From the NCBI GenBank assembly GCA_963805455.1, contig CAWDUJ010000010.1, positions 194,979 through 258,978 on the forward strand: a stretch of DNA of 64,000 nucleotides, written 5' to 3'. The notes beneath the pieces are model-generated. The model was not told the DNA's origin, did not search any database, and saw only the letters and a list, made by a program, of their open reading frames with translations. This document shows, in pieces, positions 8,608 through 16,926 of this stretch (positions are counted from its first letter, which is position 1; every line of letters begins with the position of its first letter). The stretch is from VRUE01 sp963805455 (GTDB lineage: Bacteria > Actinomycetota > Thermoleophilia > Solirubrobacterales > 70-9). Made by a program: the position numbers and the translations under genes.

Positions 8608-9807
8608 CTAGACCCTCTCGAACACGGTCGCCAGGCCCTGGCCGACGCCGACGCACATCGTCGCGATCCCGTAGCGGCCGCCGCCGCGCCGGAGCTCGTG
8701 CAGGAGCGTGGTCGTGAGGCGGGCGCCGGTGCAGCCGAGCGGGTGGCCGAGGGCGATCGCGCCGCCGTTGACATTGAGGAGCTCCTCGTCGATCCCGAGC
8801 TCACCGACGCAGGCGAGGACCTGGGAGGCGAACGCCTCGTTGAGCTCGATCAGGTCGATCTGGTCGAGCTCGAGCCCGGCGGCGGCGAGGGCGCGGGGAA
8901 TCGCCTCGACCGGCCCGATCCCCATGTAGGCGGGGTCGACCCCTGCGACCCCGGAGGCGACGACCCGGCCGAGCGGCTCGACTCCGAGCTTCTCGACCCC
9001 GGCCTCGGTCGCGACCAGCGTGCAGGCGGCGCCGTCGTTCAGGGTCGAGGCGTTGCCGGCGGTCACCGTCCCGCTTTCGCGGAAGACGGGACGGAGCTTC
9101 GCCATCCGCTCCAATGAGGCGTCGGGCCGCGGCCCCTCGTCGGCGGCGACGATCACGGTCTCGCGGCCGTGCTGCGCCTCGATCGGCGCGATCTCCTCGG
9201 CGAAGGCGCCGTTCTCGGCCGCCGCGACCGCGCGCTGGTGGCTGCGGAGCGCGAAGGCGTCCTGGTCCTCGCGGGAGACGTTGTAGCGCTCGGCGACGTT
9301 CTCCGCCGTCTCGCCCATCGACGCGGTCGAGGCGCCGACGTCGGCCATCCGCGGGTTGATCAGCCGCCAGCCGAGGGTCGTGTCGTGCATCGTCTGCTCG
9401 CCGCGCGGCAGTCCCCGTTCCGGCTTGGAGACGACCCACGGCGCCCGGCTCATCGACTCGACGCCCCCCGCCAGGTAGAAGTCGCCCTCGCCGAGCTTCG
9501 CCGCACGGGCGGCGGAGTTGACCGCCTCGAGCCCCGATGCGCAGAGCCGGTTGACCGTCGCCCCGGGGACGCCCTTTGGCAGGCCCGCGAGCAGCACCGC
9601 CATCCGCGCCACGTCGCGGTTGTCCTCGCCGCTTTGATTCGCGGCGCCGAAGTAGACGTCGGTGATCTCCTCGGGGTCGACTCCCGTTCGCTCGATCGTC
9701 GCGCCGACGACGTGGGCGGCGAGGTCGTCCGGCCGGACTCCCGAGAGCGCCCCTCGGTAGGAGCCCATCGGGGTGCGGAGGGCTTCGACGATGTAGGCCT
9801 CGGACAT
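8608..9807 (-). CDS. Acetyl-CoA C-acyltransferase (thiolase)
   Basis: 399 residues from ATG 9807, chosen because MSEAYIVEALRTPMGSYRG is the standard thiolase start; upstream sequence in frame is Arg/Ser-rich and unlike the family. The nucleophile Cys is in NRLCASGLEAV (about residue 90), the His in GGAIALGHPLGCTGARL, and the second Cys in CVGVGQG. It cleaves 3-ketoacyl-CoA to acetyl-CoA, completing the beta-oxidation set encoded downstream. It is divergent from the small membrane protein gene at 9833, with only 25 bp between starts. Confidence 0.94.
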   Translation of the reverse strand: MSEAYIVEALRTPMGSYRGALSGVRPDDLAAHVVGATIERTGVDPEEITDVYFGAANQSGEDNRDVARMAVLLAGLPKGVPGATVNRLCASGLEAVNSAARAAKLGEGDFYLAGGVESMSRAPWVVSKPERGLPRGEQTMHDTTLGWRLINPRMADVGASTASMGETAENVAERYNVSREDQDAFALRSHQRAVAAAENGAFAEEIAPIEAQHGRETVIVAADEGPRPDASLERMAKLRPVFRESGTVTAGNASTLNDGAACTLVATEAGVEKLGVEPLGRVVASGVAGVDPAYMGIGPVEAIPRALAAAGLELDQIDLIELNEAFASQVLACVGELGIDEELLNVNGGAIALGHPLGCTGARLTTTLLHELRRGGGRYGIATMCVGVGQGLATVFERV

Positions 9808-9832
9808 CCGCCGGAACCGTATCCTCTGGGCT

Positions 9833-10126
9833 ATGGGTTTCGTCCTTGGCACGGTCGCTCTGCTGCTCTCGATGGTCTTCATCATCGTCTTCGTCGCCCA
9901 CGTCAGCCAGCGCCGAGACGTCGAACTCGTCGACTGGAAGCCGACCCGTTCTCCTGAGGTCGAGGCCCAGAACGAGATCGACGACGTCCGCCAGATGGTC
10001 GAAGCCCAGAACGAGATGCGGCGCCGGCGCGGCGCCCCCGAGCTCGATGAGAACCTGCTGCGGGCCGACGTCGAGGTCGAGGAGGTCGAGCGCCTGCAGC
10101 GCGGCGACCCCTTCCAGAGCGACTGA
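9833..10126 (+). CDS. Small single-pass membrane protein with charged cytoplasmic tail
   Basis: 97 residues. One hydrophobic segment at about 3-23 (FVLGTVALLLSMVFIIVFVAHV) is followed by a charged, probably helical tail with repeated acidic and Arg residues (EIDDVRQMVEAQNEMRRRRG). No known domain is recognised. It is divergent from thiolase and sits 6 bp before the next gene, so the two probably form an operon. Function unknown. Confidence 0.7.
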   Translation: MGFVLGTVALLLSMVFIIVFVAHVSQRRDVELVDWKPTRSPEVEAQNEIDDVRQMVEAQNEMRRRRGAPELDENLLRADVEVEEVERLQRGDPFQSD

Positions 10127-10132
10127 GGAGGC

Positions 10133-10633
10133 GTGGCCCGGGCGCTGATCGTCGGCTGCGGCTGCCGCGGGCGCCTGCTCGGTGAGAGCCTGCTCGCCGA
10201 GGGCTGGGCGGTTCGCGGGACCAGCCGCGGCGAGGACGGGCTGGCCGCGATCGAGGAATCCGGGATCGAGCCGGCGATCGCGGATCCGCTCTGGCCGGGG
10301 AGCGTGCTCGAGCTGGTCGGCGATGTGGCGGTCGTGATCTGGCAGCTCGCCTCGGCCCGGCCCGAGGGCCCGGACGGGGAGGAGGAGGTGAGGGCGATCC
10401 ACGGCGAGCGGCTCGAGCGGCTGCTCGAACGCCTCGTCGACACCCCGGTGCGCGGGTTCGTCTACGAGGGGGCGGGTAGCGTCGACGCCGAGGCGCTCGA
10501 AGCGGGAAGGCGAGCGGTCGAGAACGCGGCGGCAACCTGGCGGATTCCGGTCACCGTCGCCCAGGTCGTCCCGGACGATCCGGAGGCCTGGGTTGAGGGG
10601 ATGATGGAGGCGGTCAGACGGCTCGTGGCCTGA
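10133..10633 (+). CDS. Rossmann-fold protein, NAD(P)-binding epimerase-like, short
   Basis: 166 residues from a GTG start. The N-terminus is a beta-alpha-beta dinucleotide fold with a glycine-rich loop, ALIVGCGCRGRLLGESLL, followed by GWAVRGTSRGEDGLAAI. Later GFVYEGAGSVDAEAL resembles the strand after the cofactor site of extended SDR or epimerase proteins. It is much shorter than full epimerases (about 300), so the substrate domain is reduced. No substrate can be assigned. It is the second gene after the small membrane protein, with a 6-bp gap. Confidence 0.65.
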   Translation: MARALIVGCGCRGRLLGESLLAEGWAVRGTSRGEDGLAAIEESGIEPAIADPLWPGSVLELVGDVAVVIWQLASARPEGPDGEEEVRAIHGERLERLLERLVDTPVRGFVYEGAGSVDAEALEAGRRAVENAAATWRIPVTVAQVVPDDPEAWVEGMMEAVRRLVA

Positions 10634-10660
10634 CCGCGGCAGCCGGATGGGTCAAAGGTC

Positions 10661-10740
10661 TAAACTCGGATAGGAATTTAGGTGAATCTAGGAACTAAGG
10701 TGGATGCCGGAATGAGCGGCGCATCGGAAGGAGTGGATCG
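10661..10740 (+). promoter_or_regulatory. Peroxiredoxin upstream region with direct repeat and strong SD
   Basis: An AT-richer stretch in GC-rich surroundings holds two related 12-mers, TAGGAATTTAGG at 10671-10682 and TAGGAACTAAGG at 10689-10700, 18 nt apart. This spacing could suit a dimeric regulator or part of the promoter. A clear Shine-Dalgarno GGAAGGAG lies at about 10726-10733 before the ATG at 10741. The regulator is not identifiable from sequence. Confidence 0.4.
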
Positions 10741-11409
10741 ATGAGTTTGAAACTTGGCGATATAGCACCGGACTTCGAGGCCGAGACGACCGAGGGCCCG
10801 ATCAAGTTCCACGACTGGATCGGCGACTCGTGGGCCATCCTCTTCTCACACCCGAAAGACTTCACGCCGGTCTGCACGACGGAGCTCGGCTACATGGCCA
10901 GCATCGAGCCCGAGTTCGCGAAGCGGAACGTGAAAATCATCGGCCTCTCGGTCGACCCGCTGGAGAACCACGGGGACTGGGTCGACGACATCGAGGCGAC
11001 CCAGGGCTCGAGGCCGGAGTACCCGATCATCAGTGACGCCGACTTCCACGTCTCGAAGCTCTACGACATGCTGCCGGCGGAGGTTTCCGGGGACCCCGGT
11101 GACCGCACCCCCGCCGACAACCAGACCGTCCGCAACGTTTTCGTCATCGGCCCCGACAAGAAAATCAAACTGATCCTCGTCTATCCGATGACGACAGGGC
11201 GCAACTTCGACGAGGTCCTGCGGGTGATCGACTCGCTGCAGCTGACGGCGAATCACAAAGTCGCTACGCCGGCCAACTGGCAGACGGGTGACGACGTGAT
11301 CATCGCCGGCTCGGTCTCCAACGACGAAGCCAAAGAGATCTACCCTGACGGTTGGGAGGAGCCCCGCCCGTACATCCGGATCGTCCCCCAGCCCGGCGAG
11401 AAGGTCTAG
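10741..11409 (+). CDS. 1-Cys peroxiredoxin (Prx6 type)
   Basis: 222 residues, the normal length for the Prx6 group. The peroxidatic Cys is in HPKDFTPVCTTELGYM at about residue 45, followed by IGLSVDPLENHGDW and RNVFVIGPDKKIKLIL. The long C-terminal domain (NHKVATPANWQTGDDVIIAGSV) is diagnostic of 1-Cys enzymes. It reduces hydrogen peroxide and alkyl hydroperoxides in the cytoplasm. It has a strong SD and an upstream pair of direct repeats. Its TAG stop shares CTAG with the stop of the convergent NUDIX gene. Confidence 0.94.
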   Translation: MSLKLGDIAPDFEAETTEGPIKFHDWIGDSWAILFSHPKDFTPVCTTELGYMASIEPEFAKRNVKIIGLSVDPLENHGDWVDDIEATQGSRPEYPIISDADFHVSKLYDMLPAEVSGDPGDRTPADNQTVRNVFVIGPDKKIKLILVYPMTTGRNFDEVLRVIDSLQLTANHKVATPANWQTGDDVIIAGSVSNDEAKEIYPDGWEEPRPYIRIVPQPGEKV

Positions 11410-11960
11410 CCGAGGCGATCGAGGAGCTCGGCGAGGATCCTCGCCGTCGCTCCCCAGATCAGGTGGCCCTCGACCTCGTAGGTCGGGGTGTGGATCGGGA
11501 CGCCGCGCCGGACCAGGCGCCGCATCGCGTATCCGCGGTCGAGGACGTCGAGCGAGAAGGTGAGGAGCGTCTCGACCTCATCCGGGCTCGGCCGCAGGTC
11601 GAGCTCTGAGGGGTCGGGGATCCGGCCGACGAACGGGTGGATCCGATAGCCGGTGACGAAGGTCGAGGTGGGCGGCAGGGCGCCGCTCAGCTCGACCGAC
11701 GCGGGCGCGAGCCCGATCTCCTCCTCGGCCTCGCGCAGGGCGGTCCCGGTCAGGTCCCGGTCGCCGGGGTCCTGGCGCCCGCCGGGGAACGAGATCTCGC
11801 CGGCATGGCGGCGAAGGTCGGCACGGCGCTCGGTGAAGATCAGGCCTGGTTTCTCGGGCCAGCCGTAGAGCGGGAGGAGGACGGCGGCGTCGGTGTCGCC
11901 ATGGACCTCGATCGTCCGCGCCTCCTCCGGGGAGAGCAGTAGCTCTGCGAGGTCGGTCAG
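11406..11960 (-). CDS. NUDIX hydrolase, CoA-pyrophosphatase (NudL) type
   Basis: 184 residues if translation starts at CTG 11960, which overlaps the TGA of the SDR gene as CTGA. No ATG, GTG or TTG is in frame near the domain start, and the CTG mirrors the ATGA/GTGA overlaps elsewhere in the window. The NUDIX box is GRQDPGDRDLTGTALREAEE (ending EIGL). The preceding EISFPGG and following TSTFVTGYRIHPFVG fit the CoA-pyrophosphatase subgroup. It is the last gene of the cobalamin adenosyltransferase-OsmC-SDR run and convergent with peroxiredoxin. Confidence 0.85.
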   Translation of the reverse strand: MTDLAELLLSPEEARTIEVHGDTDAAVLLPLYGWPEKPGLIFTERRADLRRHAGEISFPGGRQDPGDRDLTGTALREAEEEIGLAPASVELSGALPPTSTFVTGYRIHPFVGRIPDPSELDLRPSPDEVETLLTFSLDVLDRGYAMRRLVRRGVPIHTPTYEVEGHLIWGATARILAELLDRLG

Positions 11961-12757
11961 ATGATCACCTGGACGGTGCCGCCGTCGACCGACCAGGCAG
12001 CGCCGCTGACGTATGACGCGCGCTCCGAGCAGAGGAAGACGATCGCCGAGGCGATCTCGCCGACCTCGGCGAGGCGCCCGATCGGCCGTTTCGCGCCGGC
12101 CGCCTCGAGCGCCTCCTCGCGGCTGCCGGCGCCGGAGAGTCGCTGCGACTGGTCGAGCAGGCCCCCGGGTTCCATCCAGAGCTCGGAATCGACCGGGCCG
12201 GGGCAGATCGCGTTGACGAGGACGCCGCTGCGGGCGTGGCGGTCGGCGAAGAGGCGCGAGAGCGAGAGCTCGGCCGACTTCGCGACCGAGTACTCCGGCA
12301 TCGCCGCCGAGGGCCGCTTGCCGGCGGTCGAGCAGACGTTGACGATCCGGCCCCAGCCTCGCCCGGCCATCGTCGGAGCCGCGGCCCGCATCGCCCGCAG
12401 CGGCGCCATCACGTTGATCTCGAACTGGGCGCGCCAGTCCTCGTCGGGGACCTCGTCGAGGTCCCGCCACCGGGCCGAGCCGGCGTTGTTGACGAGGACG
12501 TCGAGGGCGCCGAAGCTCTCGGTGGCAGCCGCGAGCATCCGCTCGCCGGCGTCCTCGGCGGTGACGTCGAGCGCCAGCGCCTCGGCCCGGCCTCCCGCCT
12601 CGCCGGCCTCCAGGGCCGCTTCGGCGAGGGCGTCGGCGCCGCGGGCGACGAGCAGGACCGAGGCCCCCTCGGCGCAGAGCTGGCGGGCGGTCTCACGGCC
12701 GATGCCGCGGCTGGCGCCGGTGACGACACAGCCCCGGCCGTGCAGGCCGAGGTCCAT
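11957..12757 (-). CDS. Short-chain dehydrogenase/reductase (SDR)
   Basis: 266 residues from ATG 12757, which overlaps the last base of the osmC stop (TGATG). The cofactor motif is VVTGASRGIGRETA at about 11-24, the structural motif NNAGSARW, and the catalytic Ser/Tyr/Lys lie in VCSTAGKRPSAAMPEYSVAK. Classical SDRs reduce or oxidise carbonyls or alcohols with NAD(P)(H). The C-terminus ASYVSGAAWSVDGGTVQ is typical. Substrate unknown. Confidence 0.9.
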   Translation of the reverse strand: MDLGLHGRGCVVTGASRGIGRETARQLCAEGASVLLVARGADALAEAALEAGEAGGRAEALALDVTAEDAGERMLAAATESFGALDVLVNNAGSARWRDLDEVPDEDWRAQFEINVMAPLRAMRAAAPTMAGRGWGRIVNVCSTAGKRPSAAMPEYSVAKSAELSLSRLFADRHARSGVLVNAICPGPVDSELWMEPGGLLDQSQRLSGAGSREEALEAAGAKRPIGRLAEVGEIASAIVFLCSERASYVSGAAWSVDGGTVQVII

Positions 12758-13158
12758 CAGGTCGCCTCGATGCGGTAGGAGATGTCGACGTCGATCTCGT
12801 GCGAGAGGACTCGATGGACCGGGCACTTGTGGGCGATTCGCAGCAGCAACTGTCGCTGCTCCTCGCTCAGATCCGCCGGGAGGTGAATCGAGGCCGAGAA
12901 CGAGCGCGGCGTGTAGTCCTCGTACTCGACGTCGACGGTGATCTCGACGTCGCCGAGCTCCCAGCCCTTGCGCTCCGCGTACATCTCCATCGTGATCGCG
13001 ACGCAGCTCGCCAGGCCGGCGGCGACGAGCCTGGTGGGGGAGGGGCCGACGCCCTTGCCGCCGGCATCGGGCGGCTCGTCGACGACGAGCCGATGATCGC
13101 CGTCGTCGATTTCGACGTCGTGGGCAAAGCCCGAGCGGCGTCGCGCGACGACCCTCAT
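12757..13158 (-). CDS. OsmC/Ohr-family peroxiredoxin
   Basis: 133 residues. The two reactive cysteines of the OsmC/Ohr family are in AAGLASCVAITMEMYAERKG and RIAHKCPVHRVL. These proteins reduce organic hydroperoxides using dithiol donors. The spacing and the GVGPSPTRLVAAGL segment fit the YhfA/OsmC branch. It lies 4 bp after the adenosyltransferase gene, implying co-transcription. Confidence 0.9.
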   Translation of the reverse strand: MRVVARRRSGFAHDVEIDDGDHRLVVDEPPDAGGKGVGPSPTRLVAAGLASCVAITMEMYAERKGWELGDVEITVDVEYEDYTPRSFSASIHLPADLSEEQRQLLLRIAHKCPVHRVLSHEIDVDISYRIEAT

Positions 13159-13162
13159 GGCT

Positions 13163-13729
13163 TCAGGAGCGGCGCCGGCCCTCGAACAGCACCGGCTCGG
13201 TGACGTCGGCGAAGCGGGCCAGGGCGAATGCGTAGTCGGAGGCCCGGTTGACGAAGTGGACGACCGTCTCCCCGGCCAGCTCCCCCGCCTCGTTCAGGGC
13301 GCTGATCCGGCGCTCGGCCCTGCGGATCGTCGTCCGCGCGACGTCGAGCTGGGCAGAGAGCTGGTTGCCGCCAGGGATCACGAACTGCGGCGGCAGTTCG
13401 ACCTGGTCCATGTAGTGGTCGATCCGCGCCTCGAGCTCGGCGACCATCGCCTCGGTCGTGCGGCTGACTCCGTCTTCGAGGCGCGCGGCTGCCTCCGGCG
13501 CAGTCGCAAGCTCGGCGCCGGCGACGAAGATGTCGTCCTGGAGGCGGAGGATGTCGGCCGCGAGCTCGGCCTGGTCGGGGCCGCAGAGGGCCCGGGCGAC
13601 GCCGAGCTGGGAGCAGGCCTCGTCGAGCGCGCCATATGCCTCGGTGCGCCCGTGGTGCTTGGGGACGCGCCCCCCGTACCAGAGGGAGGTGGTGCCGTCG
13701 TCGCCCTTCTTCGTGTAGATCTTGACCAT
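13163..13729 (-). CDS. Cob(I)alamin adenosyltransferase, PduO type
   Basis: 188 residues from ATG 13729 (MVKIYTKKGDDGTTSLWYGG, the canonical start; a TTG two codons upstream is less likely). ATP- and cobalamin-site motifs KKGDDGTTS, RTTIRRAERRISAL and VNRASDYAFALAR are all present. It transfers the adenosyl group from ATP to cob(I)alamin to make coenzyme B12. It heads the operon with osmC, the SDR and the NUDIX gene. The C-terminus is basic. Confidence 0.94.
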   Translation of the reverse strand: MVKIYTKKGDDGTTSLWYGGRVPKHHGRTEAYGALDEACSQLGVARALCGPDQAELAADILRLQDDIFVAGAELATAPEAAARLEDGVSRTTEAMVAELEARIDHYMDQVELPPQFVIPGGNQLSAQLDVARTTIRRAERRISALNEAGELAGETVVHFVNRASDYAFALARFADVTEPVLFEGRRRS

Positions 13730-13777
13730 CAGCAACCCCGCTCCGCGCTCACGGCGTGATCCTACGCCGCGCGGCCG

Positions 13778-15067
13778 TCAGCCCACCGGGTTGAAGACCA
13801 GCCCGGTCAGGACCTTCGGGAAGAAGAAGGTCGACTTCGGCGGCATGTTTTCGTCGCTTTCGCAGATCGCCTTGACCTGGTCGACCGGGATCGGGCGGAG
13901 GATGAAGGCGGCGTCGTAGGTGCCGATCTCGATCAGCTCCAGAGCGTCGTCGACGCTCTTCGAGTAACCGATGCCGCGCTTGGCGAGGATGTCCTCTTCG
14001 CTGAGGCCGGCGATTCCCTTCAGGACCAGCGTCTCGAGGATTGCGGCGTCGAGCCGGCGATAGGCCTCTGGCTTGCCGGCGAGCTCTTCGTCGAGGGCGG
14101 CGATGGCCGAGTCCTTGAGCCGAAGTCGGAAGCCTCGGCCGTGGTGGGAGTCATAGAGGCCGAAGACGCCGACGCCCTCTTCGCCGAGGGGATCGAGCTC
14201 GTCGGTCGGGACCTCGGTGACATCGAAAAGCTCGCGCAACCCGTTGCCGAGAGCCTGCTGGCGCTCGGGGTCATCGGCGATGCCGGAGAGCATCCGGTGG
14301 GTGGGGAAGACCGTGAGGCCCGGGTCGTCGAGCCCGGTCAGCGCCATCAGTGTGTAGTTGTGGTCGCCCTCGCCGCCGACCTCGTCGCGGTAGGCGAGCG
14401 CCGTCTCGTAGCGGTGGTGGCCGTCGGCGATCAGGAGCTGGGCCCGGTCGAGGTGCTCGTGGACGGCGGCGTGGATCTCGGGGTCGCCGACCCGCCAGAC
14501 CCTCGTCACGGTGCCCGATTCGTCGGTCGCCTCGCCCCATGGCTCCTGCCCCTCGATCGCCGGGGCGACAAGTGGCCAGGGATCGGCGGTGGCGAGGGAG
14601 AAGATCGCCGAGAGGTTGTGGCGGGTCGCGCGGGTGAGGTCGAGCCGGTCCTTCTTCGGGCCGGGAAGGGTGCGCTCGTGGGGGAGGACCTGGCCGGTGT
14701 CGAAGTCCTCGACCCGGACCCGGGCGAGGATGCCGTGCCTGGTGCGGGCCTCTCCGTCGGGGCCTGTGTAGTCCTGGGTCATCGCCCAGATCGCCGGCTC
14801 GGAGTCGCTCACGAGCGCCCCCGCCTCACGCCACTCCTCGATCGTCCTCGCAGCCCGCTCGTATGGGTCGTCCCCGGTCTCGGTCGGGCCGGTCTCGCCG
14901 TACGGTTTCGGCAGGTCGATCGCGACCGCGTTGTAGGGCGAGCGGGCCAGCAGCTCCTTGCGCTGCTCGGCGTCGATCACGTCGTAGGGCGGGGCGGCGA
15001 CGTCGTTCAGCGAGCCGACGACGTCGAGGTCGTAGTGGGTCGCGAGGATCGGGCGGACATCTGCCAT
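13778..15067 (-). CDS. DUF1015 family protein
   Basis: 429 residues, usual for this conserved family. Recognisable segments are VAAPPYDVIDAEQRKELLA, LPHERTLPGPKKDRLDLT, TRHNLSAIFSL, LLIADGHHRYETALAYRDE and LSEEDILAKRGIGYSKSVDD. The conserved His residues in ADGHHRYET suggest a metal- or phosphate-binding enzyme, but I know no firmly established activity. It is transcribed toward the adenosyltransferase gene (48-bp gap) and divergently from the 2TM gene. Confidence 0.85.
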   Translation of the reverse strand: MADVRPILATHYDLDVVGSLNDVAAPPYDVIDAEQRKELLARSPYNAVAIDLPKPYGETGPTETGDDPYERAARTIEEWREAGALVSDSEPAIWAMTQDYTGPDGEARTRHGILARVRVEDFDTGQVLPHERTLPGPKKDRLDLTRATRHNLSAIFSLATADPWPLVAPAIEGQEPWGEATDESGTVTRVWRVGDPEIHAAVHEHLDRAQLLIADGHHRYETALAYRDEVGGEGDHNYTLMALTGLDDPGLTVFPTHRMLSGIADDPERQQALGNGLRELFDVTEVPTDELDPLGEEGVGVFGLYDSHHGRGFRLRLKDSAIAALDEELAGKPEAYRRLDAAILETLVLKGIAGLSEEDILAKRGIGYSKSVDDALELIEIGTYDAAFILRPIPVDQVKAICESDENMPPKSTFFFPKVLTGLVFNPVG

Positions 15068-15117
15068 CGGGCCGGAAAGCTAGCGGGTCCTCGAGGTCCT
15101 GATACAACGAGGGCAAG

Positions 15118-15393
15118 ATGGACGTCGCGCCGAGGACCGAGGACGAGCTGCGTGAGCAGGCGATCGCGCAGCTGAAGAAAAAGCGGGACTTCCGGACCCA
15201 CATCTTCATCTACCTGCTCGTGAACACGATGCTGGTGGTGATCTGGGCCGTCACCGGAGCGGATTTCTTCTGGCCCATCTTCCCGATCGTCGGCTGGGGC
15301 ATCGGCGTCGCCGCCAACGCCTGGGACGTCTACGGGCGCAAGCCGATCAGCGAGGAGGAGATCCGCCGCGAGACCGAGCGCCTGCAGGGCTAG
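15118..15393 (+). CDS. 2TM-domain small membrane protein
   Basis: 91 residues. Two transmembrane segments (about 30-49 HIFIYLLVNTMLVVIWAVTG and 52-69 FFWPIFPIVGWGIGVAANAW) match the 2TM domain found at the ends of histidine kinases or as stand-alone proteins. The N-terminus is charged (LREQAIAQLKKKRDFRT) and the C-terminal helix is acidic. Function unknown. It is divergent from the DUF1015 gene, 50 bp apart. Confidence 0.75.
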   Translation: MDVAPRTEDELREQAIAQLKKKRDFRTHIFIYLLVNTMLVVIWAVTGADFFWPIFPIVGWGIGVAANAWDVYGRKPISEEEIRRETERLQG

Positions 15394-15422
15394 CGGGCAT
15401 CGGCTCTAGACTTGGGCGCGTT

Positions 15423-15496
15423 CGGGGCGTGGCGCAGCCTGGTAGCGCGCGGCCTTTGGGTGGCCGAGGTCCCCGGTTCAAATCCGGGCGCCCCGA
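15423..15496 (+). tRNA. tRNA-Pro (anticodon TGG)
   Basis: The acceptor stem CGGGGCG pairs with CGCCCCG at 15489-15495. The D stem GCGC/GCGC, anticodon stem CGGCC/GGCCG with loop TTTGGGT, and T arm CCCGG-TTCAAAT-CCGGG are all intact. The anticodon TGG at loop positions 3-5 reads CCA proline codons. CCA is not encoded. No neighbouring integration signal is seen here. Confidence 0.95.
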
Positions 15497-15562
15497 TTTC
15501 CGGCAGCAGCCATCGGCGCACGTACACTCTCGGTTGTCGTCACCACTTCTCAGGGGGGTCTC

Positions 15563-16915
15563 ATGTTCCGCAGCCACCGTTTCGTCAAGCCCGTTCTCGC
15601 GCTGATCGCCGTTGGCGCGGTGGCGCTCGCCGTCGGTGGCTGCGCCCTGGTCAAACCAGGGAGTGTCAGTCTCAGTCAGCCACAGGGGATCGGGTCGGTG
15701 CGGGTGCACTTCGCCCTCTGCACGATCGGTGGCACTTTCTGCGGCCCCAACAACGAAGAAGAATCGCTCCAATACCTGGCAGGAATCGCGGCGCCTCCCG
15801 GGTCGATTCCGCCCGCAAGCTTCACCGCCACGCCGATCGGCGGCGGGACACCGATCGTCTTCACACGCAACGAAGAAGTCGCCCCCGAATTCGCGGCCTC
15901 CTCCGTGGTACTGCAGAAAACGCTCAGTGAAGCCACGAGCCCCGAAGAGAAAGAAGAAGTCGAAGCACTGAAACCGATAATCGGCGAAGCTTGGCCGCCC
16001 GCCGGTACGCAGGGATTTGGCTACCTCTCCACGCCGGTCCAGGAAGTCAAAGCACAGGCCGCGGAATGGTCGGTGGACGCCGACTTCGGCCTTCCGACCG
16101 CAGCGGATGGCGCGCCCTTCCCGGGACCGTTCACATCCTCGATCGCCTTGGGTTTCCGCGTGGTCTCGGGCGCCCAGTCGCCGACCCGGCCAGTCCGGTG
16201 CATCAGGATCCAAGAAGGAACCAAACCGGTGGAAAGCGAATCCTTCTGCGGCGGCGGCGTCCAGCAGACCCAGCTTGCCTCCTCTGATCTGCGGATCGCG
16301 GCGCCGGCGAAAACCGCTCAAGCGTTCGTCGGCGGCAGGGGCCAGGTCTCGTTCCCGCTCAAGTTCGCCGGCCCCCCGTCGCCGTTGCCAAGCTTTGCCC
16401 TGAGCGCGACGACGTCGGCCAAAGGCGGCAAGGCCAAACCCGCATCGACAACCTTCACGCCGGGGGCGCCCGACCCGACGACGCATCTGGCCCCGACCAC
16501 GCCCGGCAAGGTGACGGTCTCCCTGCCGCGCAACATCAAGCCCAAGACCTACACGGTGACCCTCTCCGCGACCACTCCCCAGGGCGGCGTCGCCACAGGG
16601 GTGGCGAAATTGAAGGTGACCAAGCCGAAGCTCAAATTCGGCGCCGCTCAGCTCAACACCGGCAAGGGAATAGCGACCCTCAAGGTCACGGTCCCCGGCG
16701 CCGGGAAGCTGACGATCGCCGGCAAGGGCGTCGCCAAGGTCAAGAAGAAGGCGAAGAAGAAGAAGACGCTGAAGGTGAAAATCGCACCCACCGGCAGCGC
16801 CAGCGCCCAGCTCGGGAACTCCGGCAGCGTCAAGGTGAAGGTGAGGGCAACCTTCAAGCCGACCTCCGGCATCTCGGTCTCGAAAACGAAATCGATCGTC
16901 CTCAAACTGAGCTAG
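15563..16915 (+). CDS. Exported lipoprotein with basic beta-sandwich C-terminal domain
   Basis: 450 residues. A lipoprotein signal ends in the lipobox LAVGGC (lipidated Cys about residue 27). The middle part contains scattered cysteines (LCTIGGTFCG, RCIRIQEG, SFCGGG), consistent with extracellular disulfides. From about residue 265 it is Ser/Thr/Lys-rich beta structure (TVSLPRNIKPKTYTVTLSAT), ending in a KGIATLKVTVPGAGKLTIAG module rich in Lys. The same end-module style occurs in the propeller protein at 1146-2687. Probably attached to the outer face of the membrane. Function unknown. Confidence 0.75.
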   Translation: MFRSHRFVKPVLALIAVGAVALAVGGCALVKPGSVSLSQPQGIGSVRVHFALCTIGGTFCGPNNEEESLQYLAGIAAPPGSIPPASFTATPIGGGTPIVFTRNEEVAPEFAASSVVLQKTLSEATSPEEKEEVEALKPIIGEAWPPAGTQGFGYLSTPVQEVKAQAAEWSVDADFGLPTAADGAPFPGPFTSSIALGFRVVSGAQSPTRPVRCIRIQEGTKPVESESFCGGGVQQTQLASSDLRIAAPAKTAQAFVGGRGQVSFPLKFAGPPSPLPSFALSATTSAKGGKAKPASTTFTPGAPDPTTHLAPTTPGKVTVSLPRNIKPKTYTVTLSATTPQGGVATGVAKLKVTKPKLKFGAAQLNTGKGIATLKVTVPGAGKLTIAGKGVAKVKKKAKKKKTLKVKIAPTGSASAQLGNSGSVKVKVRATFKPTSGISVSKTKSIVLKLS

Positions 16916-16926
16916 GGGCGCCGGGC

